The notes under the pieces were generated by a model. It did not search any database, was not told the DNA's origin, and saw nothing but the letters and a program-made list of their open reading frames with translations. A program made the translations under genes and the position numbers. This document shows positions 10,401-21,126 of a stretch of 27,774 bases of DNA, piece by piece. Origin of the DNA: Diplocarpon mali. Taxonomy: Eukaryota; Ascomycota; Leotiomycetes; Helotiales; Drepanopezizaceae. Numbering within the stretch: the stretch's first letter is position 1; each line of letters opens with the position of its first letter. Location: assembly GCA_024741835.1 (NCBI GenBank), contig JAENRP010000463.1, positions 1 through 27,774 on the forward strand, given 5' to 3'.

Positions 10401-11772
10401 GATTACTTAAAGCCTTTGCTAATACTATTAAAATGGGTTTTTACCTATAAGGTCAATAGCTTTAGCAAACTTCTAAAGTGCCGATTATAGCTAGTTATGC
10501 AAAGGGATCTTTAAGATAAAGCTTTAATTTTCTTAACCTATGCAGCCACACTTATAGCAAGGTCTTTTAAGGTACTAATAACGCTTGCTATATACTTTAA
10601 TATAGAAGTAAAGCAGTTCGACATTATTAATACGTTTATCAATGCTCTTAAAGACCTAAGGAGTGCTTTAATCATATGCTTCCTATTAGATGGCTTTAAG
10701 CGCCTTAGTATAGTAGTAGAACTGGACTGCGCGCTTTATAAGCTGAAAGACTCTTTAGTACTATAGTATAGGAACTTCGCAAAAACGCTTAAGGGCCTTT
10801 AACTTAAGCTACTAGGCGAAGAGCCTTATATTTTTATAATAAAGGATCGTATAGTCTTTATAGCATTTTATATTAATAATATTTAAATATTATATAAGGC
10901 CTTTAACTTAGATTAAGCGACTTATTTAATTAAAGACCTAAAGAGGGTATATAAGCTTACTATTATAAGAGATATCTCCTAATTCCTTAGAGTAAGGATT
11001 ATTTAAAATAGAAAGGTAAAGAGGATCTCCTTAGTTTATAATACTTATATTAAGAAGATCGCTTAAAAGTTCAAAGCTAATATAAGGAGAGTGCCTAGTA
11101 TTCTACTATTAAAAAAGGAGTTTATTAAGAACTTAAGGCAAGCTTCCTTAGAAAAGGTAAAAGAGTACTAAGAGAAAATAGGCTCTATTCTTTATATAGC
11201 GATTATAATATATCTAAATATTATATTCGCAGCCTTTTAACTGTCTTTCTTCCTAACTAATCCAAGCTTTAAGCACCTCTTAGCTGCAGACTAAACGCTT
11301 TAATACTTATATAGTATACGCTTCTTAGGAATTGCCTATAGCTTTAAGGCTAAGGAATACTAATTAGTTGCATCTTTAAATGCTTCTTTTAAAGATGACT
11401 AAGAGACTTGCAGATCCTTTTAAAGATATATCTTCTTCTTATTTAAAGGACTAATTATTTAGAAAGCAAATCGCCAAGCGATTATTACGCTTTCTTTTAC
11501 TAAAGTAGAACTTTATAATATAGTTTCTACTATAAAGGAGATAATAACTATAAAACGCCTCTTTAAAGAGATTCGCATAAACTCCTTCTTTAAATGGAAT
11601 ATATATTACAATAACTAATAGACGATTTAGCTAATAATTATAGAGAATAAGAAGATTAAAATAAGCCTTTAATATATCGAAATCAGTAATATATAGATCT
11701 ATTAAAAGTACTAAAGAAGAAGCTTTTAGATAATCTACCTCCTTATTAAGAAGATATATATAAATAGGCTTA
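7441..11772 (+). pseudogene. Copia1 pol remnant, up to the Copia2 insertion
   Basis: Protease: NNCIATYIINSKDLL near 7770-7815 fits the D-C-G-A-T-x-H-V-V-N active-site region with Asp-to-Asn and Gly-to-Ile/Ala damage. Integrase about 8340-9300: IRQNNNT near 8656-8676 stands for the usual R-x-D-N-x central Asp, followed by QPNRGAKQVGRKLI (8770-8815) around the catalytic Glu region. RT about 10375-11040: VKQFDIINTFINA, ELDCALYKLKDS, then FYINNI (10866-10883) in place of YVDD. RNase H from about 11170: SILYIAIIIYLNIIFAA, then SFTKVELYN. Reading is interrupted at 11768-11772, inside the RNase H C-terminal ADGLTK-like segment, and resumes at 19382. Confidence 0.92.
11768..11772. repeat. Target duplication GCTTA, left of Copia2
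   Basis: Identical to 19377-19381. The uninterrupted version of the site is seen in Copia2 itself at 13517-13521, which reads straight through. Confidence 0.97.
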
Positions 11773-11970
11773 TGTGGTGCGGTCGGCTGGAGGGCCTTTA
11801 TTAGGTCGCTCAGGAGGCTCGCAGAAGTAGGAAAAGATGATTGATTGTATTATTCTTTAGTATATATATAGTAAGGAGACTTTGGAAAGAAAAGGGAGAG
11901 TTTATAACTTAGTAGGAGTCATATAGAGGGTCTTTAAAATAAGTGGAGACTTCGCCTATTCTATATAACA
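11773..11970 (-). repeat. Copia2 3' LTR
   Basis: 198 bp. On the plus strand it runs TGTGGTGCGG to ATATAACA; pairs with 19179-19376. Confidence 0.97.
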
Positions 11971-11978
11971 CACCCTTT
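11971..11978 (-). other. Copia2 polypurine tract
   Basis: On the minus strand, AAAGGGTG abuts the 3' LTR. The matching place in Copia1 (about 20913-20924) is degraded to AATTAAGAGA. Confidence 0.65.
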
Positions 11979-12019
11979 AGTTGGGCGATGCTCTTAAAAT
12001 CGCTTAGCTATATAAATAA

Positions 12020-13440
12020 AATAAAAGAAAGAATGGCAGTTGTAAAGAAAAGAGGCTCTATCTTATATGCTACCCCTCCAGAGGTTGTTCCTTTTAAAAT
12101 AAGAAGGGTTACTATAGGTAATAAGTGCACTTAAGAATCTTTACGATTCTATACTAGTGCTTTATTAGGCTTCCTATAGAGTATTTCTATTATAGAGGTT
12201 CTCCTTCCCTTCTTTTAAAAATAACCCTCCTTTATTATTTAAAAATATCGTCTTTATACTAATAATTTTTAAATATAAAAGGAACTCCTACTTATTATAG
12301 CCTTAGCCGCCCTTGCAAAGTAAGACCCTTAAAGTCCTTATACCTTGCGTTATACTGACTTTGTGCTAGGTCGCTAGCGCTCCTTTAGAAGCTGCAACCC
12401 TAGCGCAATCGTCCTAATGCCTGCTAGGCAATAAGCCGCTACTACTATCGCCTCTGCTACTGCTGCCGCCTCTGCTATTGCCGCCGCTACTTAAGAGTCC
12501 TGCCCTTGCTATGCGCTATATGCCTAAGCCTATAATAGAGCGCGATAATACGTGCGTGCGTTATATTATATACAAAAGTACTGGCAATCTCGATTGTTAG
12601 TGCTTTAATAGTACCTTTAGTATATATTACATTTATTATATAGTACTAAGCAATAGCTGCTAATAGGCTAGCGGACCTCTCTTTACCTCTTAAAAGGCTA
12701 TTATATCGGCCTATGCCTGCAGCGCCTTTAAGGAGGAGGTAGCACTACTACTTAATATAGTAAAGGGTGCGCTTTAGAGCTTCTATAGTACGTTTATTAA
12801 GTCTTATTAAGTTTTAGGCTAATTTTAAAAGATGAAAGCGATTAGACCCTAGTGCTAGGAGGGCTTGCTACTCCTGCGAGTAGTAGTATCGCTGCCTCCT
12901 CTACTCCTAGCATACTGTTCTTATTCGCTCCTAGGCCCTTTAGCTTAAACCCGTTCGCTCCTATCGCTGCTACTGCCGCTCCTATCCCCTTTGCCTCTGC
13001 TATTATAGCTGCTGCTATAGTCTCCCTGTTTATCTCCTTAGCCCCTACTATTACCGCGCTTATCCTTATTACTGCCTTTACTGCCCTTGCTTCTATTGCC
13101 TCTGCTATACCCCCCGCCTTCGCCTTTGCTATTGCTAGTATATTTGCTAGCAGGCCTCTGGCTAAGGGAGTGCTAATAGGCCTCTTTTAAAAGGAGATCC
13201 GTGCGGAGCTCTTAGCTATAGTATCTCGGCTCTTGGCCTTAGCTAAGAGAATCTGAGAAAGGGTTGCGCCTTATAATAGCAGCTTAAGAATATTACCTAT
13301 TCTTATATTTTTAGAAAAGGAGAAGCTTCTGTAATGCGCTTTGCAAAAGAAAACAAATGAATATAACTATAAGAGAGTAGGAGCTTATAAGTACAAGTCT
13401 TTTAGTAATAAGTAACTACTTGCTAGCAAGTGCAAGTTAT
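12020..13440 (-). pseudogene. Copia2 post-pol reading frame: Gln/Arg-rich blocks around a 100-codon core
   Basis: Not recognised. Minus-strand frame with codon first bases at 12900 plus or minus multiples of 3. It is one base out of phase with pol, so it is a separate frame or would need a frameshift. In this phase I saw no TGA from about 13440 to the 3' LTR, and every stop is TAA or TAG. Around 12880-13180 and 12420-12490 the frame alternates CAG/CAA with TAG/TAA, CGA and AGG codons, as a Gln/Arg-rich stretch hit by C-to-T change would. The core 12490-12789 has three stops in 100 codons and includes LLKGAAGIGRYNSLLRGKER and ALYYRLRHIAHSKGR. The other two sense phases have clearly more stops there. 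No catalytic motif, signal peptide or envelope-like feature was seen. The same core exists in Copia1 at 20106-20405. Function unknown. Confidence 0.55.
12420..12490. repeat. Trinucleotide-like AGCAGG block, Copia2
   Basis: GC-rich low-complexity run of AGC/AGG/GGC units on the minus strand, the second Gln/Arg block of the post-pol frame. Counterpart in Copia1 at about 20406-20462. The larger first block is at 12880-13180 (counterpart about 19750-20035). Confidence 0.75.
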
Positions 13441-13460
13441 TAAACGATTGTTTAAAAGCT

Positions 13461-16400
13461 TTAGAGGTTTAATAAATGAATAAAGCTCTTAAACTTCTGG
13501 CGGTCTAGGTTTTTAATAAGCCTATCTGCGTGCATCTCCTTAGTAAAGAGGTAGATTATTTAAAAGCTTCCTCTCTAATACTCTTAGCAGATCTATATAT
13601 TACTAATTTTAATATATTAGAGGCTTGTCTTAATCTTCTTATTCTTTATAATAATTAGCCGAATTATCTATTAGTTATTATAATATATATTCCATTTAAA
13701 GAGGGAGTTTATGCGAATCTCCTTAAAGAGGCGTTTTATAGCTATTATCTCCTTTATAATAGAAACCATACTATAAAGTTCTACTTTAGTAAAGGAGAGC
13801 GTAACAGTCGCTTAGCGATTCGCTTTTTAAATAATCGGTCCTTTAAATAGGAAGAAGATATATCCCTAGGAGGATCTGCAGGTCTCTTAATCATCTTTAA
13901 AAGAAGCATTTAAAGACGCGACCAATTAGTATTCCCTAGCCTTAAAGCTATAGGCAATTCCTAAGAAGCGCATACTATATAAGTATTAAAGCGTCTAGTC
14001 CGCAGCTAAGAGGTATTTAAAGCTTAGATTAATTAAAAAGAAAGATAGTTAAGAGGCTGCGAACGCAATGTCTAAGCATATTATAATCGCTATATAAAGA
14101 ATAAAGCCTATTTTCTCTTAGTACTCCTTTACCTTTTTTAGAAAAGCTTGTCTTAAGTTCTTAATAAACTCCTTCTTTAGCAGTAGAGTATTAGGCATTC
14201 TCCTTATATTAGCTCTAAACTTTTAAGCGATCTTCTTAATATAGATATTATAAACTAAAGAGATCCTCTTTTCCTTCCTATCTTAAATAATCCTTACTTT
14301 AAGGAACTAAGAGATATCTCCTATAATAGTAAGCTTATATGCCCTCTTTAAGTCTTTAATTAAATAAGTCGCCTAATCTAAGTTAAAGGCCTTATATAAT
14401 ACTTGAATATCATTGATATAAAACGCTATAAAGACTATGCGATCCTTTATTATAAAAATACAAGGCTCCTCGCTTAGTAGCTCGAGTTAAAGGCCCTTAA
14501 GCGTTCCTGCGAAGTTCCTATACTATAGCGCTAGAGAGTCTTTCAACCTATAGAGCGTGCAGTCCAGTTCTATTACCATACTAGGGCGCTTGAAGCCATC
14601 TAGTAGGAAGTATATAACTAAAGCACTCCTTAGGTCTCTAAGAGCATTGACGAATGTATTAATAATATCGAACTGCTTTACTTCTATATTAAAGTACGTA
14701 GTAAGCGCTATTAGTACCTTAAAAGACCTTATTACAAGCGTAGCTATATAGGTTAAGAAAATTAAAGCTTTATCTTAAAGATCCCTTTGCATAACTAGCT
14801 ATAATTAGTACTTTAGAAGCTCGCTAGAGCTATTGACCTTATAAGTAAAAACCTATTTTAATAGTATTAGCAAGAGTTTTGAATAATCCTTCTATACGAT
14901 TCTTTAGCAACTCTAAGATTTTAAATTCCTAATCTCCTAATGCCCTCTTTCCTTAAATCGTTTGCTAAAAGGGTGCTTCTCTAGGTCTAGCCATCCTTTT
15001 AAAGGCTTCGGCAGAGAGCCTTAGTACTATAGGCAGTTAGGAAACTGCGCTCTATCCTTTACCTAATTATTAACTATAGCTTTAATAACTATATAAACTA
15101 TCAAATAGTCCTTCCTATCCTCCTTTATCTATTCGTTCGCTTAAAAGGTTAATATAAACTCCTGCGTATATAAGGAGTAAGATAAATCAATATTATTTTA
15201 AGAGAGCATATACTCTAAAGTAGTAGTATATACTTTTAAAGTCTCCTATTACTTAACGCTTAAGCGTCTTATCCTCTTTTGCCTAAGAAGAAGGAGTTCC
15301 TCCTTGCGCTTTTCTCTATAGGTCTCCTCTTCTATTTTTATTATTACTAAAGGTTCCTTTAGGAGTCTAGGTAGCTCTATCTCTTAAGCCTATAGTCTTT
15401 AAGCTAGTATTACAACTTAAGGTATTATATTATTAAGGCCTACTCCTTTTACTAGGTCACTTCTTATAAGACTGTTAAAGCTCCTCCTAGATCTTAGCAG
15501 TAGTGCTTCTAGCCTTTTACCAAAGTTTATTAAAGCCTGCCTTTATAATTGAAGATTCTATCTTAAAGCCTTTAAGCCATCTCTATTCTTATATAGAATA
15601 GCAGCTAAAGATCTGCCGATCGCCTTATAAAACTTGTCTTTAAAGACTCCTTTAAAGTTATCTATAGTTCCTTCTTTAGTAGGGCCTTTATAAGGAATCA
15701 TCACCCTTAAGCTCTAGTTGCTATTTGCCTTTTTAAAGACTAGCGAAGTGGCTTCTAATTCGCTTGCTTCTACCTCTAAGTTTCTAAGCGGGTCTCTTAA
15801 AGAATTTGGATTTAAGTTAAGGCCTTTTATATCATTAGTTAAAGGCTGTAGAGCAGCGTTAGTCTATAATGCAGGCTCTTCTTATATAGCAGCTTCTTTT
15901 ATAGCAATTGCGTTCGGCCTTATAATAAGCTCCGATTCTTCGAAAATGCCTTTAAACTTAGCGTCCTAAGCTCCTTCTCCCTTTCTAATCAATTAAAAGG
16001 TTGTCTTAAGTTCTTAGTACAATATAGGGTTTGCGCACTTAGCTTCTAGATTATAGAAGAGAGACTTATCGAATTCGATATTATAAGTTATTATTACTCG
16101 CTAAAGCATAGGAACCCAGATTCTATAAACATTAGAGGTAATATATTTAATTAAGTAACCTAGGTGCCCTTATAGTTTAATTTTAAAGGTTCAGCGGTCC
16201 CTTCCTACCTTTCTCTCTTTAATTAAAGGGTATGCGCAAGCACTATATATATAAACGCAACTCTAGTTAGGCTTTAAGCTTATTATTATCTACTTAATAA
16301 GCAGTAGCTTATAAAATTGAAAATACTATTTAAACCAACTATAGAGAGCCTTACTTAATAAGATCATCTTCTTCCTAGCAAGTAGGGAGATGTTATAAAG

Positions 16401-17860
16401 GTATATAGCAGCCTTTATAACCTTTGGCTAAAGGCTTACTAGAAGCCTAGTATGGATTCTTATTTTAATAAAGCGTTTAATTAACTCCCTTCCTACTTGC
16501 TCTGCGCCTTTATTAGGTTAATGTATATAGGTAGGAGTAAGCTCTAAATCAATTCCCTCCTCTTTTACCTATCTCTAGTACTCTATAAGAGAGTCTTCCC
16601 TTAGGGAGATTACTAAAGTATTATTATCTTGCCTAATTTTGCAAATTGAAAGCCTATATTAGCATTTTACCTATGCTTTAAAGGCCTAGAGGACCTCTAT
16701 AACTATATCTCTACCCTTTGATCTTAGTAGGAACGTCTAAAGCATACTACTATACTTGTCCTTAATTAAAAGAACCTATAAGCAACTATTATATAAGTTA
16801 TTTAAAAAGTTAAAAAGATCTTAAGAGATCTTAAAGAAGGGCTTTAAAGATCGGTTCTTAAAGGTAACATAAGAAATAACTTGCTTAGCAAACGCTATTG
16901 CGCATATAGGGTACTCCAACCTTTATATTCCCTTGATCTTTACTCCCTTAGCGCACTTGACTAGCGCTTAAAGAGCCTTTGCGCTTAGGTAGCTAGCGCG
17001 AAGGTGCCAAGTATATATATTATTATCCTATACCTTAATAGGTGCATAGCTAGACTAGAACCTATTATAGAGCGTTATCTTAGCTATAAGAAATGCTATT
17101 AAGGTAGAGAAGTTATATTAAAGTATATTTGGAAGATCTAAATAGTTGATAGACTTATATTTAAAGAAAACGAGATTATAGTAATGCTTTAACTAAGCTT
17201 GCTTTATAGAATCTCTAATACTCTTAAAGCGTAAAGTAAGGTTTACTCTAAAGTACTAAAAACCCTTATCCGCAAGGAGCCTCTCTAAGATAATATTAAT
17301 AGTAAACTCCTTTATAATAGCAATATTATATAGCATTATTCCTATAGGAGAGCTATTATGCTATAGAAGAGAGTCTGCTATATATCTATTACCTCTCCTA
17401 GTAATTAAGAGTCTTAAGGTACCTACTTCCATATATTGCTATAAGTCGCCAAAAGGCTTAAAGGTGCCTGCGATAAGTAAATCTTTTAAATTAATAATAT
17501 AAGTGGCTGCGCAATTATTAAAGAGCGTACTTAAGGAGAGCGGATGGCGTTCTAGCTTAAAGAGGTAGTAGACGTTGAACGATTCTTCAAAAGCATTAAA
17601 GGCAAAGGGATTCATTATTATAAAGACTAGTGAGTTCTCCCTTTTATTACTTGAACTGTCCTCCTTAGAGGCTAAAGCCTTTCCCTTGAATTTGTCAATT
17701 ACTATTATTATAATATCATTCTCCTTAAGCTATACTTAGAGACCCTTGAACTGGTCTTCTGCGTTTAACGCCTTTTGTATTTGTAAAACCTCCTCTCGCA
17801 AGAGGAGAACCTTTATATTTTCATTGCGCCTATTTATAGTATATAATAGTTTCCGATAGT
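13461..17860 (-). pseudogene. Copia2 pol remnant: protease, integrase, RT, RNase H
   Basis: Same layout as Copia1 in inverse orientation; positions in the two add up to about 25290. Protease near 17400-17540: NNCAATYIINLKDLL then AGTF, closer to the expected active site than Copia1. Integrase about 16000-16950. RT about 14250-14910, with YIND at 14409-14420 keeping one of the two catalytic Asp of YVDD. RNase H about 13500-14120, running uninterrupted through the segment where Copia1 is split and ending at LLNL with TAA at 13461-13463. That stop may itself be a mutated CAA, since the phase continues partly open for about 50 codons. Many TAA/TAG; dead. Confidence 0.92.
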
Positions 17861-18880
17861 CCTAAGGCTTCTAATAGTGATTTTTAAAGCCTCCACAAGG
17901 GCATTTAGGCCTGATCTCCCTTTTAGAGCTTATAGAGCGATTTCGGGAGCTGCTTACTAGAGCCTGCGAAGGGGTTTCAGCATCTAAGAGAGACTCTCGA
18001 GTAGTAAAAACTGCTAGCCCTTTATTATCAATAGCTCTATTAGATTTAATGCCTGCTAGGGCGCGGCTTAGCTGCATTAGGTTGTACTTATATAGGGTTC
18101 CTATTTGCTTATTAGTAATAATTTCCTCCTTTAAGCGAGTCGCTTAACTTAGATTGATCTTTACTACAATTGAGTCTAAAAAGTTAGTAACTTCCAATCT
18201 CCCTTTAATCTTAGGGAGATTATATTATTCTGCTAAGCAGTACGCCTCCTATTACTCCCGGATCTACTGCTAAGTATTAGTTCTCCTAGTCTTACCTTAG
18301 CATAGTATATCGCGATACTAGAGCCTTATCTAAGACTGAATAGCCTTATTAGAAGGCGTAATATCATACTTTAAAATAGATACTAGGCCTTAGAGTAAGA
18401 GTTGCTAGTTTATTAAAATGGAATGCAAGTTGTTAGCAGTAGTTCCAGTTATAGGAGTATCTCTATTAAGTATTAAGAAGGAGAGCTTTTTAACTTAGAT
18501 TTATACTTAAGCTATTGCAGAAGCTAAGAGCGTTCTATCAACGGTCTTAGAGACCTATTCTAAGAGTAGTTCGTAATGTTTGCATTAGGTCTTCTAAGTC
18601 TCCTTACGTATATGGTGCTCTTTTATTAGGATTTTATATTCATCTTTAATATCCTTATAAGAAGCCTATAGAAGAGGAGCCTTTAATAGGTCTCCTAAGG
18701 GAAAGCAGGCGTAAATCTATTTAGATAGAGTCGCTATATACTTTTCACACGACCTCGCGTATACTATGCAAAGGTTAGCCGTTTCCAATTCCTTAAGCTC
18801 CTATATAGAGGGAGCTTAAGGCTTAGTCTCTATAATTGACTTAAATAGGAGTCTTAGATTAGTAAAAATAGTAATATTAT
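17861..18880 (-). pseudogene. Copia2 gag remnant
   Basis: Minus-strand counterpart of Copia1 gag. The stretch 17871-18077 is fully open and starts MQLSRALAGIKSNRAIDNKG. It ends RPKCPCGGFKNHY, a compact Cys-x-Cys-Gly-Gly...His motif likely to bind nucleic acid, atypical against the usual C-x2-C-x4-H-x4-C. Upstream (higher coordinates) the frame is broken by TAA/TAG. Confidence 0.8.
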
Positions 18881-19165
18881 AAAGCTTAGCAAAGAATATA
18901 TATTTACTAAACCACTTTACTCAAAAGGCAAAAGTGTTAAGGTAAGGCTTAGAGATGCTTAAAGAGTTAGATATATTAAATAGAGTCTAGTGAAAAGGTT
19001 AGGTATATAAATAAAGTTTGCAAATAAGGTTCGATCGGAAAATAGAGATTTATTAATTAAAAATAAAGGTCCTTTAAGTCGTTATAAATACTCGAAAAGT
19101 CGGTTAAGAGCTCAAAGGGCCCTTTAGCCGGTTGTATGCAAAGAGAAAGCATATTAAAGTGCTTA

Positions 19166-19178
19166 TAGGGCTTATAAC
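19166..19178 (-). other. Copia2 primer-binding site, half tRNA-iMet type
   Basis: On the minus strand GTTATAAGCCCTA follows the 5' LTR, identical to Copia1 at 6114-6126. Confidence 0.85.
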
Positions 19179-19376
19179 TATAGTGCGGTTAGCTGGAGGG
19201 CCTTCATTAGGTCGCTTAAGAGGCTCGCAGAAGTAGGAGAAGATAATTGATTGTATTATTCTCTAGTATATATATAGTAAGGAGACTTCGGAAAGAAAAG
19301 GGAGAGTCTATGACTCAGCAGGAGTCATATAGAGGGTCTCTAGAATAAGTGGAGACTCCGCCCATTCTGCACAACA
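19179..19376 (-). repeat. Copia2 5' LTR
   Basis: 198 bp, pairs with 11773-11970; ends on the plus strand with TGCACAACA beside the GCTTA duplication. Confidence 0.97.
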
Positions 19377-19381
19377 GCTTA
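19377..19381. repeat. Target duplication GCTTA, right of Copia2
   Basis: Second copy of 11768-11772. Copia1 coding resumes immediately: RLIKNLDR.KFKSFIYLLNL. Confidence 0.97.
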
Positions 19382-19437
19382 TTAAGAACCTAGATCGTTA
19401 GAAGTTTAAGAGCTTTATTTATTTATTAAACCTCTAA
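19382..19437 (+). pseudogene. Copia1 pol, last codons after the insertion
   Basis: Continues RNase H in frame from 11772: KNLDR.KFKSFIYLLNL, then TAA at 19435-19437. It matches the uninterrupted Copia2 at 13461-13516. The conserved F-x-x-F-I-x-L-L-N-L ending also closes Copia0 pol (FIKLLNIK). Confidence 0.9.
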
Positions 19438-19459
19438 AGCTTTTAAATAATCATTTAGC

Positions 19460-20924
19460 AACTCGCACTTACTAATAAGTAAATACTTATTATTAAAAGA
19501 CTCGTACTTATAAGCTTCTACTCTCTTATAATTATATTTATTTGTTTTCTCTTATAAAGTGTATTATAAAAGCTTCTCCTTTTCTAAAAATATAAAATAG
19601 GTAATGTTCTTAAGCTACTATTGCAAAGCGCGACCCTCTTTTAGATTCTCCTAGCTAAGGCTAAGAGCTAAGATACTATAGCTAAGAGCTCTATATAGAT
19701 CTCCTCTTAAAAGAGGCCTATTAGTACTCCCTTAGCTAAAGGCCTACTAGTAAATATACTAATAATAGCAAGGGCAAAGGCAAGGGGTATAGCAAAGGCG
19801 ATAGGAGCAAGGGCGGCAGAGGCAGTAATAAGGATAAGCGCAGTAATAGCAAAGGCTAAGGAGATAAATAGGGAGACTATAGCAGCAGCTGCAATAGCAG
19901 AGGCAGAAGGAATAAGAGCAGTAGCAGTGATAAGGGCAAACGGGTCTAAGCCAAAGGGGCTAGGAGCGAATAGGAATAGTATACTAAAAGTAGGAGAGGT
20001 AGCGATACTACTACTTGCAAGAGTAGCAGGCCCTCCTAGTATTAGGATCCGATCGCTCTTATCTTTTAAAATTAGCTTAAAACTTAATAAGACTTAATAA
20101 AACGTACTATAGAAGCTTTAAAGCGTACCCTTTACTATATTAAGCAATAGTACTACCTCCTTTTTAAAGGCGCCGCAGGCGCGGGCTAATATAATAGCCT
20201 CTTAAAAGGCAAAGAGAGGTCTGCTAGCCTACTAGTAGCTATTACTTAATATTATATAATAAATGCAACGCATACTAAAGGTATTATTAAAGTACTAATA
20301 ATTGAAATTACTAATACTCTTATATATAATATAATATACGTATATATTATCGCACTCTATTATAGGCTTAGGCATATAGCGCGTAGCAAGGGCAGGGCTC
20401 TTAAGTAGCAGCGGCGGTGGCAAAGGCAGCAGCAGTAGCAAAGGCGATAGCAGTAGCAGCTTATTGCCTAATAGGCGCTAAAAGGACTGCGCTAAAGTGG
20501 CAGCTCTTGCAAGAGTACTAGCAACTTAGCGTAAAGTTAATACAACGTAGGATATAAGGACTCTAAGGGTCTTACTTTATAAAGGCGGCTAAGGCTATAA
20601 TAAGTAAGAGTTCCTTTTATATTTAAAAACTATTAATATAAAGATAATATTTTTAAATAATAAAAGAGGGTTATTTTTAAAAGAAGGGAAGGAGAACCTC
20701 TATAATAGAAATACTTTATAAGAAGCCTAATAAAGCACTAGCGTAGAATTGCAAAGATTCTTAAGCGCACTTATTACTTATAGCGACCTTTCTTATTTTA
20801 AAAGGAACGACCTTTAAAGGGGCAGTATATAAGATAGAGCCTCTTTTCTTTATAACTACTATTCTTTCTTTTATTTTATTTATATAGCTAAGCGATTTTA
20901 AAAGCATCGCTTAATTAAGAGATA
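19460..20924 (+). pseudogene. Copia1 post-pol region with the same Gln/Arg-rich frame, frameshifted
   Basis: About 1.47 kb between the pol end and the 3' LTR, alignable with 11971-13440. It holds the low-complexity blocks (about 19750-20035 and 20406-20462) and the 100-codon core at 20106-20405 with three stops (TAG, TAA, TAA), including NSLLKGKERSASLL and ALYYRLRHIARSKGR. At least two single-base length differences against Copia2 (near 19590, and in an A run just before 20106) break the phase. Not recognised; see the Copia2 counterpart. Confidence 0.5.
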
Positions 20925-21121
20925 TATTATATAAAATAGGCGGAATCTCCACTTATTCTAAAGACCCTTTATATAACTCTACTAAGTCATAGACTCTCCC
21001 TTTTCTTTCCGAAGTCTCCTTACCATATATATACTAAAGAATAATATAATCAATTATCTTTATCTATATTAGCGAGCCTCCTAAGCGACCTAATGAAGGC
21101 CCTCCAGCCGACCGCATTACA
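20925..21121 (+). repeat. Copia1 3' LTR
   Basis: 197 bp; starts TATTATATAA (mutated from TGTCGTGCAG) and ends CGCATTACA; pairs with 5917-6113. Confidence 0.97.
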
Positions 21122-21126
21122 AAAAG
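21122..21126. repeat. Target duplication AAAAG, right of Copia1
   Basis: Second copy of 5912-5916; Gypsy integrase continues to the right. Confidence 0.95.

Larger units (their letters stand above)
11773..19376 (-). mobile_element. Copia2: innermost Ty1/Copia element, nested in Copia1
   Basis: Seen: 198-bp LTRs at 11773-11970 and 19179-19376, same orientation, flanked by GCTTA. Minus-strand gag-pol aligns along its whole length with Copia1, so the window holds inverted arms of about 7.6 kb. It is uninterrupted, 7604 bp. It keeps more intact residues than Copia1: RT motif YIND (14409-14420) and gag CPCGG. The LTRs differ at about 21 sites, all transitions. It is the youngest insertion. Its LTRs differ from Copia1 LTRs by one indel and a few A/T transversions (for example 19225-19245), so the two copies come from slightly different source elements. 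Confidence 0.97.
5917..21121 (+). mobile_element. Copia1: plus-strand Ty1/Copia element, split by Copia2
   Basis: Seen: 197-bp LTRs at 5917-6113 and 20925-21121, same orientation, flanked by AAAAG. The order gag, protease, integrase, RT, RNase H on the plus strand is Copia type. Copia2 (11773-19376) interrupts it. Removing Copia2 and one GCTTA leaves 7596 bp, against 7604 bp for Copia2 itself, and the two are alignable end to end. Unlike Copia0 it has about 1.5 kb between RNase H and the 3' LTR. RT YVDD reads YINN (10869-10880). The LTRs differ at about 28 sites, all but one transitions. It interrupts the Gypsy integrase. Confidence 0.97.

Noticed and set aside
5917..11970. Inverted 197/198-bp repeats around 6114-11772 looked like the terminal inverted repeats of a large DNA transposon.
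   Set aside because: They are the LTRs of two different elements in opposite orientation. Pairing by length, target duplication and gap-free alignment gives 5917 with 20925 and 11773 with 19179.
11943..12134. Open plus-strand frame, 63 codons, overlapping the Copia2 3' LTR edge.
   Set aside because: Antisense to the end of Copia2 and crosses the LTR boundary; no recognisable protein.
12852..13190. Open plus-strand frame, 112 codons, Ala-rich and hydrophobic.
   Set aside because: Antisense to the AGCAGG low-complexity block of Copia2. CAG/CAA-rich sense sequence cannot make stops on this phase of the other strand, so openness is expected.
13200..13440. A Ser/Gly/Lys/Arg-rich (RGG-like) reading of the post-pol region continuing directly from RNase H.
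   Set aside because: It stays in phase with pol and looks plausible in the low-complexity blocks, but downstream of 12880 this phase has many more stops than the Gln/Arg phase, so I preferred the latter.
14557..14751. Open plus-strand frame inside Copia2.
   Set aside because: Antisense to the RT, where the minus strand reads VKQFD-type RT motifs.
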